A stretch of DNA of 5,232 nucleotides, taken from assembly GCA_034437075.1 (NCBI GenBank), contig DAOTVD010000238.1, forward strand, positions 1 to 5,232, in the 5' to 3' direction. How positions within the stretch are numbered: position 1 is the first letter of the stretch; every line of letters starts with the position of its first letter. Under the pieces are notes generated by a model. It was not told the DNA's origin. It saw nothing but the letters and a program-made list of their open reading frames with translations, and made no database searches. The position numbers were made by a program, and so were the translations under genes. This document shows positions 1 to 5,232 of the stretch, piece after piece. The DNA is from DAOTVD01 sp034437075. Lineage in GTDB: Bacteria; Chloroflexota; Anaerolineae; Aggregatilineales; J027.

Positions 1-929
1 TGGGCTTCGTCGGGCTGGTTTTCGGTGCCGATCATCTGGTGAAAGGCGCGGCCCGCTTGGCGGATCGCTTCGGCATCTCAGCCTTGGTGATTGGCCTGAC
101 GGTGGTTGCATTCGGAACCTCTATGCCCGAATTGGTCATCAGCCTGACCGCCGTGCTAGCTGGCTCCGGGGACATCGCCGTTGGTAATGTGATCGGCTCG
201 AACTTTTTCAACATCGCGTTGATCCTGGGCGCGGCAGGCATCATCTTTCCTATCGCCATAGATAGCCAACTCGTCCAGCGCGACTTACCGATCATGATCG
301 GCATCACCTTGTTGGCCTATTTTTTCGCGGCCACCAACGAACGGATCGCCCAAGGCGAAGGGGCCATCCTGTTTGCCTGTGTTATCGCCTTCACCTGGCT
401 TTCGTATCGCCTAGCACGCGACGAGCCAGACGCGGTGCAACAAGAAGGCGTCGCCGCCGAAGGCGGTTTACTAAGCGACAATACGCAGGTCTGGCGCGAA
501 GCCCTGCGCGTGGTCTTCGGGATTATCTTGGTGGTCATCGGCGCCAATCTGACGGTCGAAGGTGCCACGGGGCTTGCCCGCGCTGCTGGGATCAGCGAAC
601 GGGTTATTGGCCTGACCCTGGTGGCTGCCGGAACATCCTTGCCAGAGCTCGCTACATCGGTGGTGGCGGCCCTGCGCAAAGCGCCCGACATCGCTATCGG
701 CAACGTTATCGGCTCCAACATCTTCAACTTAACCAGCATTCTGGGCCTAACCGCCCTGGTGCAACCTATCCCGGTCAGTGCGGACTTCCTGCGCCTGGAT
801 TTCCCGATTATGATCGGCATTTCACTTTTGCTGGTGCCGCTGTTTGCAGATCGCAAACTTCAACGCGCCGAAGCCGGGCTTTTCCTGGGCTTATTTGTAG
901 GTTATATGGGCTTTTTATTCGCCCGTTGA
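1..929 (+). CDS. Calcium/sodium antiporter, CaCA superfamily, YrbG-like (5' end cut by window edge)
   Basis: This is an inner-membrane cation exchanger, expected to export Ca2+ in exchange for Na+ (or another monovalent cation). The reading frame is open from base 3 to the TGA at 927-929. The GTG at 39 is not the true start, because conserved family sequence (GFVGLVFGADHLVKGA) precedes it in frame, so the gene begins outside the window. About 308 residues are visible, so only a short N-terminal piece is missing. Both alpha-repeats of the family are present. Repeat 1 has GTSMPE (114-131) and GNVIGSNFFN (ending at 212); repeat 2 has GTSLPE (630-647) and GNVIGSNIFN (ending at 728). The glutamates of the two TS.PE motifs are the family's ion-binding carboxylates. 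A hydrophilic stretch rich in Asp, Glu and Gln (roughly 415-490) links the two hydrophobic halves and is probably a cytoplasmic loop. The last helix ends at the C-terminus without a tail. The family call is firm; the exact ions are inferred. Confidence 0.95.
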   Translation, partial: GFVGLVFGADHLVKGAARLADRFGISALVIGLTVVAFGTSMPELVISLTAVLAGSGDIAVGNVIGSNFFNIALILGAAGIIFPIAIDSQLVQRDLPIMIGITLLAYFFAATNERIAQGEGAILFACVIAFTWLSYRLARDEPDAVQQEGVAAEGGLLSDNTQVWREALRVVFGIILVVIGANLTVEGATGLARAAGISERVIGLTLVAAGTSLPELATSVVAALRKAPDIAIGNVIGSNIFNLTSILGLTALVQPIPVSADFLRLDFPIMIGISLLLVPLFADRKLQRAEAGLFLGLFVGYMGFLFAR

Positions 930-944
930 GCGCATTTCGGATGA

Positions 945-960
945 CGCGCAGGCTCGCGCG
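945..960 (+). terminator. Short GC hairpin after the antiporter gene, possible weak terminator
   Basis: CGCGC at 945-949 can pair with GCGCG at 956-960 around a 6-base loop, 15 bases after the antiporter stop. No run of T follows (the next bases are CTGTTAAGG), so this is not a canonical intrinsic terminator. It may only slow transcription, or the pairing may be chance in GC-rich sequence. Confidence 0.2.
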
Positions 961-1065
961 CTGTTAAGGTCGCTATACTTTACCGACCGAACACGGTGCA
1001 AGCAGCCTGGATGAGAGACCAAACGAAGGAGAGCATCCTGCTTGTCGCCCTGTGAGTTTACACAC

Positions 1066-1071
1066 AAGGTG
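1066..1071 (+). promoter_or_regulatory. Ribosome binding site of the channel gene
   Basis: AAGGTG lies five bases before the ATG at 1077 and resembles a Shine-Dalgarno sequence. An in-frame TGA at 1053-1055 rules out any start further upstream, and no start codon lies between it and 1077, so this site fixes the start. A stronger-looking AAGGAG at 1026-1031 has no suitable in-frame start that avoids that stop. Confidence 0.65.
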
Positions 1072-1076
1072 CCCCC

Positions 1077-2084
1077 ATGCCGTATCATCCTGTATTCTTT
1101 ATTTTGGGCTTGGCTTTACTTTTGATCTTGGCTTTTGATTTGTTTATCACCATCGTCCAAGGTAACGAAGGGCCAGCCTCACGCGCTGCGCAATCCGCCA
1201 TTCAACGTCTATTACTAAAGCTGCACCACATGACCGGCCAACGCCGCTTTCTGATCTGGTCAAGCTCGATGCTCATTCTCAGCCTGGTGTTTATTTGGAT
1301 CACGCTGCTGTATGGCGGTTGGTGGCTCATGTTTATGGCCGATGAACAAGCCATCATTCACTCATCGGATGAACTGCCCGCCGACCCCGTTGAGCGGATA
1401 TACTTCACAGGCTTCACGATTTCGACCTTGGGCGTGGGCGATTACGTGCCCCAGGGTCATCCCTGGCAATTTATGACAACATTGGCCGCCCTGACTGGTT
1501 TCTTCTTCGTCACGTTCATCATTTCCTTTCTGGTGAGCGTCACGCAGAAACAAGAACTGCGACGCAAACTGGCCTTGCATATTCATCACCTGGGCAAAAC
1601 CCCCCAAGATATGATCCTGCAACATTGGGACAAAGACAAAGGGCGTATCGAAGGCACCGGGCTAGATGTCGTATTGCCCGATTTGGTAGAGTTCGAGCAA
1701 CAACACCTAGAACAACCCATCCTAAACCGCTTTCATGGGGCCTCGCAACAGACTTCTGCTGAACTGGCACTGGTCATCTTGGATGAAACGCTCACCCTGG
1801 CCGAGATGGTTGTCCAACCGCCCTTAGCGCCCCACTTCCAGCATACACGCAATGCGATTTCAAATTATCTGGCATCACAAGAAGATTTAGAAGCCGACCA
1901 CGTTGACCCACCCCCGCCGCCCGATCTTAGCGCGCTCCGCGCTTCCGACATCCCGCTGCACGATGAAGCCACCATCCAAGAAGCCTATGCGGGCTTAGCC
2001 AAAAGGCGGCGCAAACTGCGCGCCCTGGTCGCCAGCACAGGCTGGGATTGGCCAGCAGTCGTCAGCAGGGATGAACGCTCATAG
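1077..2084 (+). CDS. Potassium-channel family membrane protein (Ion_trans_2 pore)
   Basis: This 335-residue protein is expected to form a tetrameric K+-selective pore in the cytoplasmic membrane. A hydrophobic segment at about residues 5-27 is followed by an amphipathic basic stretch (30-57). A second helix spans about 58-87, a pore loop 106-127 and the inner helix about 129-156. The pore loop reads TGFTISTLGVGDYVPQG, with the selectivity filter TLGVGD at 117-122. This differs from the usual TVGYGD or TIGYGD, but the Gly-x-Gly-Asp core is kept. The topology is therefore one extra N-terminal helix plus a two-helix pore unit. The cytoplasmic C-terminal half (157-335) is mostly helical and charged, has no RCK/TrkA-N nucleotide-binding signature that I can see, and contains PPPPP at 278-282 and a basic KRRRK patch near 309-313. 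It starts 147 bases after the antiporter stop on the same strand, so co-transcription is possible. Its last 17 codons and stop lie in a duplicated sequence. Ion selectivity and gating signal are inferred. Confidence 0.9.
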   Translation: MPYHPVFFILGLALLLILAFDLFITIVQGNEGPASRAAQSAIQRLLLKLHHMTGQRRFLIWSSSMLILSLVFIWITLLYGGWWLMFMADEQAIIHSSDELPADPVERIYFTGFTISTLGVGDYVPQGHPWQFMTTLAALTGFFFVTFIISFLVSVTQKQELRRKLALHIHHLGKTPQDMILQHWDKDKGRIEGTGLDVVLPDLVEFEQQHLEQPILNRFHGASQQTSAELALVILDETLTLAEMVVQPPLAPHFQHTRNAISNYLASQEDLEADHVDPPPPPDLSALRASDIPLHDEATIQEAYAGLAKRRRKLRALVASTGWDWPAVVSRDERS

Positions 2085-2106
2085 CGTCACGCTTAGGGGG
2101 CGTAGC
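2069..2106. repeat. 38-bp direct repeat, copy 1 (holds the channel stop codon)
   Basis: This copy matches 2142-2179 at 37 of 38 bases, offset by 73 bases; the only difference is C at 2078 against T at 2151. It contains the channel's last four codons (DERS) and its TAG. The rest lies in the convergent gap and equals, on the minus strand, the last codons and stop of the large repeat protein. A 4-bp hairpin (AGCG at 2083-2086 with CGCT at 2090-2093) overlaps the channel stop. Confidence 0.93.
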
Positions 2107-2109
2107 GAT

Positions 2110-2157
2110 GCCAGCACAGACGACAGCGTGCAGATTATTCAGGATGAACGTTCATAG
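2110..2157 (+). pseudogene. Duplicated, diverged copy of the channel gene's 3' end
   Basis: Read forward from 2110, the sequence gives ASTDDSVQIIQDERS followed by TAG at 2155-2157. The true channel end is ASTGWDWPAVVSRDERS then TAG. The first 10 bases (GCCAGCACAG, also at 2031-2040) and the last part match closely, while the middle seven to nine codons differ. The copy is not in frame with the channel gene, has no start codon of its own nearby and lies beyond the channel stop. It therefore looks like a remnant of a duplicated or paralogous 3' end rather than a working gene. A chance 10-mer plus an unrelated 38-bp repeat is the alternative explanation. Confidence 0.55.
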
Positions 2158-2179
2158 CGTCACGCTTAGGGGGCGTAGC
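2142..2179. repeat. 38-bp direct repeat, copy 2 (holds the stop of the large repeat protein)
   Basis: This is the second copy of the sequence at 2069-2106. On the minus strand it supplies the last four codons (SYAP, apart from the flanking base of the Ser codon) and the TAA (2166-2168) of the large repeat protein. Its T at 2151 completes a perfect 12-bp palindrome, ATGAACGTTCAT, at 2144-2155; copy 1 has one base changed there. No T-run follows on either strand, so it is not an obvious intrinsic terminator. Confidence 0.93.
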
Positions 2180-2882
2180 TCACGGTTTCCTGAATTTCGA
2201 CTAGCACATATAGGCCCGTTCGGGTGTCGCGCGCTTGCAAGCGATCTTGTATCGCCTCCCCGAGGATGTTCCACACGCCCCATGTGAAGCGCCCGTCCGG
2301 CGCGAAGAAGGTCGCGGTGCTCAGTCGGTTGGCCTGGCGCAATAGGGTCGCTACGCGCACAGGTTCCGCAGCGCTTAGTGCAACATAAGTGCTGTCTAGC
2401 ATGATCCAGGTGCCTGTTTGCGCGTCCCAGTAGAGGATCGCCAGGTCGGAGGTATCCCATCGGGGATCGAGCGTAAAGGAAACCAAGAGTTGCGTTCCGT
2501 CGCGGAAGTTGCGCACATAGCGGTTATCCACAAAGGCTTCGACATGCTGCGCGGAAAGGACGCGGTACTCACTCGGCAAGGCCGGGATGCTCGCGGTCGG
2601 AGGGGTGAACAGGCGCGCCGCTGGTGGCAGTCGCAAACCGAACCAAGTCGGCAGACCAAACCCGTAAGTTTCGTTGGCCTCAGCACCCCGCAGCAGGCCA
2701 TCTTGGGCCGGTAAGATCGCAACGAAGTCATAATTAGGCGTCCGGATCGTGCCATCCGCGCGCCAGGCATCCTCCGGCACCAGCAACGTAGGCAAGATCA
2801 AGTCGATGAATGTCCAGCCATCATCCGTAATGAGGGCCACCACGCCCACGATGCGCGGCCTTGGCAGCAGCGCGCCAACACT
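2166..2882 (-). other. C-terminal beta-rich domain region of the large repeat protein
   Basis: Residues about 753-990 differ sharply from the repeats: they have no GGxGxD turns, many Trp, Pro and Leu, and alternating hydrophobic strands. The clearest block is GTQLLVSFTL (881-890), then DLAILYWDAQTGTW (898-911), then RLSTATFFAPDGRFTWGV (938-955). It looks like a beta-sandwich of the kind that ends some large bacterial extracellular proteins, in which a strand with YWD and a following W is typical. The domain boundary and function are inferred. It could be an attachment or secretion-related cap. Confidence 0.5.
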
Positions 2883-5232
2883 GGGCAAGCTATCCGGCGT
2901 AAAGGGCAGTCCTGCAACTTGCGGGCCTGGTGTTTGCGGGCCTGCTGGCGACGGCCCACCCGGCAGGCCGATACAGGTCACGGTGGCGCCGGTGCCGAAG
3001 ACCGCATCCAGGCCGCAGTAGATGAACGCCACATCACCTGCCCCAACGAAGAACTCGTTGCGGAAGTTGGCGTCCGCGTAGAAGAAATCTGCGAAGGGAC
3101 TACCAATGATGTTTTCGATGCTGATGGTTTGCCCAACCACACCCGTGAAGATACCGCGCAGATAATCCGCCGTGATGGCACCACCGTAACCGCTGTAATC
3201 TAGCGTGTCGATGCCCGCGCCGCCGTTGATGAAGCCATTGATGATGCTATTGCCCACCATTTCAAACGTATCGTTGCCGCTGCCTAAGATGTAATTTTCC
3301 AGATCGCTCAGCAGATCATTACCGATGCCACCGCTGGTGGTGATCGTGGCACCGAAGATGATGCGGCTATCGGCAGTCACGGGGCTGTAATCCAGCGTAT
3401 CAATGCCGCCGCCGCCCTGCACGGTGTCATCACCCGCGCCGGGGCCGATGATATTGTCTTCATTATTCCCTATGATGGTGTCGTTACCCGCATTGGTGAA
3501 GACATTCGTGATATTGCGCAGGGTGTCCCCAATGCCATCCCCGTTCACATCCTGACCATTGTCGGTCGTTATGTTCAGATCAATGGTCATATCAAACGGC
3601 GACCAGGGTGTGAAGCCTGTCACGGCGGGGCCAAGCATCACGAAGGGCAGCACCCAGCTTTCATCCAGGGTATTGGTACTGTTCGCGCCGCCGTCAATCG
3701 TGTTGTTGCCAGGGCCACCCGTGATGACCGTATTTTCGCCATCGCGCCCGCGCAAGTTGTCATCCCCACGCCCGCCCACCATGTTGGTGATGTTGGTCAG
3801 CGCATCCGTGCCAGACTCCGGCCCGACTGCCGTGCCCGTATTCGGGCCGAAGGGATCATTCAGGTCGATGTCGATGCCCAGCGTCGTCCAACTTTCGTCA
3901 ATCGTATTGGTGCCGCCGCCGCCGTTGATAATGTCGTTGCCAGGGCCGCCCGTGAACCAATTATCGTTATCATCGCCCGTGAGTTGGTCATTGCCCTGGC
4001 CGCCGATGACATGCTCGAAGTTGGCAATCTGGTCGGTGCCCACTTGTGGGCCGATGGCCGTTCCGGTGGCCAGGTTCACGATGACGGGCAAGGTGAGGTT
4101 GAAGAAGTTCAAGCGGTCGAAACCTGTGCCACCATCTAGGATATTGTTGCTGCTATTGCCTGTGATGACATCATCCCCCGACCCTGCGAAGACATTCGAG
4201 AAATTACCCGACACCCCATTATTGATGTTGGTGGCCGTGCCGGTTTCCAGGTTCACCACGATGTCGGTGGTGTAATCGGTGTAATCTAGCGTATTGATGC
4301 CGCCGTTCTCGTCGATGGTGCCGGAGATAGAACCCGACTGCAACATAACGAATGTATCATCCTGGTCGCCCGTTTCGTAGAACTCGATGCTGCTAAAGGT
4401 CAGGCGGTTGTTCAGATCGCCTGCATCCGCGCCAGAGATCGTCCAAATATTGGTTTCATTCGCGCCCGTGATCAAGTCGCCATTGCGCGGGCCGCCGATA
4501 AGGTTGGTGATGTTGAAGAAATACGGGTTGCCATCCGGGCTGGCCAGCGAGCCGCGCAACGAGACATCTTCATAGCCGTTATACCCAACCATGTCGCCCT
4601 GGCCAGTCAGGGTAATCACTAGGTCAGCGCTGCTATAGCTGCTGTAATCCAGGGTGTTAGCTCCACCTCGGCCATCCACACGCCCGCGCATCCGGCTAGC
4701 CACCTCAAAGATAAAGGTGTCGTCTGCATCCGTGCCCGTCAGATTTTCCACATCCTGGAAGCTGAACAGCCCATTGAGATTGCCTTGGTCGGTCTGGTTC
4801 GCGGCGATTGTCCAGGTGTTGTCCGCCGCGTAGCCTTGCAGCGTATCGTTGAGACTCGCGCCACCAATCACCCCATCAATATTGATGAACGTCCCGCCAA
4901 TATTGGTCGCGGTGCGGGTGGCCAGGTCAACCGTCACGTCGATGGTCAGCGCGCTGTAATCCAGGAGGTCGGTACCCGCATCGCCGCCGTCTACATTGCC
5001 GCTGATGCCACTCGTGTTCGTGCTGAAGACGAAAGTATCGTTACCATGGCCGCTGGCCACATTTTCGATGTGGTCAGCGCTATGGGTGGCGGTGTTGGTG
5101 CCGTCCGTGGCCGTCAAGCTGCCGAACGTCACGATCATATCGAACGTTACGGGCGCATAATCCCCGCTGCCCAGGCCCAGTCGCGCGCCGCTAAAGTCGT
5201 TGATGCCGAAGGCGCTGGCGTCGAACCCGTTA
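2166..5232 (-). CDS. Large RTX-like calcium-binding repeat protein, probably secreted or surface-exposed (5' end outside window)
   Basis: About 1021 residues are visible. The frame stays open past the ATG at 5138 to the right edge (upstream residues include GINDFSGARLGLGSGDYAP), so that ATG is internal and the true start is outside. Residues are numbered from it. Residues 30-690 are a chain of beta-rich modules with anchors DDTFxF, G-x-I-x-G-x-D-GG, NTLDYS, xVNLxTGTAT and NIxNVIGG. RTX-type nonapeptides are interspersed, for example GSGDDVITG (319), GGQGNDQLTG (379), GGPGNDIING (397) and GAGDDTVQG (567). Two modules carry NxWTI...F..(V/I)E (107-132 and 230-252). In RTX proteins the GGxGxD turns bind Ca2+ and fold into parallel beta-rolls outside the cell. 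A Pro/Gly-rich linker (726-750) leads to a beta-rich, Trp-containing C-terminal region (about 755-990). No LPXTG, PEP-CTERM or obvious membrane anchor ends the protein. Adhesion or a cell-envelope structural role is plausible but unproven. The gene converges on the channel gene with an 81-bp gap. Confidence 0.85.
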   Translation of the reverse strand, partial: NGFDASAFGINDFSGARLGLGSGDYAPVTFDMIVTFGSLTATDGTNTATHSADHIENVASGHGNDTFVFSTNTSGISGNVDGGDAGTDLLDYSALTIDVTVDLATRTATNIGGTFINIDGVIGGASLNDTLQGYAADNTWTIAANQTDQGNLNGLFSFQDVENLTGTDADDTFIFEVASRMRGRVDGRGGANTLDYSSYSSADLVITLTGQGDMVGYNGYEDVSLRGSLASPDGNPYFFNITNLIGGPRNGDLITGANETNIWTISGADAGDLNNRLTFSSIEFYETGDQDDTFVMLQSGSISGTIDENGGINTLDYTDYTTDIVVNLETGTATNINNGVSGNFSNVFAGSGDDVITGNSSNNILDGGTGFDRLNFFNLTLPVIVNLATGTAIGPQVGTDQIANFEHVIGGQGNDQLTGDDNDNWFTGGPGNDIINGGGGTNTIDESWTTLGIDIDLNDPFGPNTGTAVGPESGTDALTNITNMVGGRGDDNLRGRDGENTVITGGPGNNTIDGGANSTNTLDESWVLPFVMLGPAVTGFTPWSPFDMTIDLNITTDNGQDVNGDGIGDTLRNITNVFTNAGNDTIIGNNEDNIIGPGAGDDTVQGGGGIDTLDYSPVTADSRIIFGATITTSGGIGNDLLSDLENYILGSGNDTFEMVGNSIINGFINGGAGIDTLDYSGYGGAITADYLRGIFTGVVGQTISIENIIGSPFADFFYADANFRNEFFVGAGDVAFIYCGLDAVFGTGATVTCIGLPGGPSPAGPQTPGPQVAGLPFTPDSLPSVGALLPRPRIVGVVALITDDGWTFIDLILPTLLVPEDAWRADGTIRTPNYDFVAILPAQDGLLRGAEANETYGFGLPTWFGLRLPPAARLFTPPTASIPALPSEYRVLSAQHVEAFVDNRYVRNFRDGTQLLVSFTLDPRWDTSDLAILYWDAQTGTWIMLDSTYVALSAAEPVRVATLLRQANRLSTATFFAPDGRFTWGVWNILGEAIQDRLQARDTRTGLYVLVEIQETVSYAP
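3069..5051 (-). repeat. Degenerate protein-coding repeat array (RTX and LDYS modules)
   Basis: The repeats are visible in DNA as recurring TGTAATC(C/T)AG, the complement of the LDYS/LDYT codons, near 3194, 3386, 4280, 4643 and 4955. In protein, the LDYS-type anchors fall near residues 59, 163, 284, 582 and 646, with IDES/LDES variants at 413 and 491. Spacing is irregular (roughly 60-120 residues), so this is an old, shuffled array rather than a fresh tandem expansion. The best-conserved adjacent pair is the two DESW modules: a 20-base stretch at 3705-3724 and 3936-3955 differs at one base. Confidence 0.8.

Noticed and set aside
317..856. 179-codon open frame opposite the antiporter gene
   Set aside because: It overlaps clearly conserved antiporter motifs on the other strand. 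Its Arg/Ser/Thr/Pro-rich translation looks like a shadow.
974..979. TATACT as a -10 promoter box for the channel gene
   Set aside because: No convincing -35 box lies 16-18 bases upstream (the sequence there is GC-rich), and it is about 100 bases from the start codon. It is too weak to call.
2083..2175. Intrinsic bidirectional terminator between the convergent genes
   Set aside because: The stems are only 4-6 bp and no T-run follows on either strand. The palindrome is reported as part of the repeat instead.
3559..4275. Long open frame of 238 codons on the plus strand inside the repeat gene
   Set aside because: It is antisense to the repeat array. Its Pro/Ser/Val-rich, repetitive translation is the shadow of GGxGxD and LDYS codons, and it has no recognisable domain.
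3069..5051. CRISPR-like or tandem satellite array, because short motifs recur
   Set aside because: The recurring units are degenerate, irregularly spaced and stay in one open reading frame, so they are protein repeats.
5136..5138. ATG as the start of the large repeat protein
   Set aside because: The frame stays open to the window edge with in-frame sequence of the same character, and no signal peptide follows the ATG, so it is an internal methionine.

Overview
The window holds three protein genes and no RNA gene, CRISPR array or recognisable mobile element. On the left, running rightwards, is the 3' part of a calcium/sodium antiporter gene, cut by the left edge. It is followed by a complete gene for a small potassium-channel-type membrane protein with a TLGVGD selectivity filter. 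From the right edge, running leftwards towards the channel gene, is the 3' part of a very large calcium-binding (RTX-like) repeat protein, probably secreted or on the cell surface. Its start lies outside the window.

The organism is a bacterium of moderate to fairly high GC content. The combination of a YrbG-type antiporter, an Ion_trans_2 channel and a giant protein with repeated 'DDTF.F', 'NTLDYS', 'NxWTI' and RTX modules, ending in a beta-rich domain with a YWD...W motif, reminds me of environmental Chloroflexota (Anaerolineae-like). This is an impression from protein style, not a demonstrated assignment.

Layout: antiporter 1-929 (+); a 147-bp gap with a short GC hairpin and a good ribosome binding site; channel 1077-2084 (+); an 81-bp convergent gap; repeat protein 2166-5232 (-). 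The convergent junction is the most unusual place. A 38-bp sequence with one mismatch occurs at 2069-2106 and again at 2142-2179. The first copy carries the channel's last codons and stop, and the second carries the repeat protein's last codons and stop. A further shared 10-mer (2031-2040 and 2110-2119) shows that the larger unit is a partial duplication of the channel's 3' end. The second copy still reads as an alternative C-terminus (AST...QDERS-stop) in its own frame.

The antiporter and channel both move cations across the cytoplasmic membrane and could be co-transcribed, though the 147-bp gap argues for some independence. The repeat protein is convergent and therefore separately transcribed. 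A link between it and the antiporter through calcium is speculative. I see no clear multi-gene novel system here. The candidates worth checking are the duplicated junction and the architecture of the large repeat protein.
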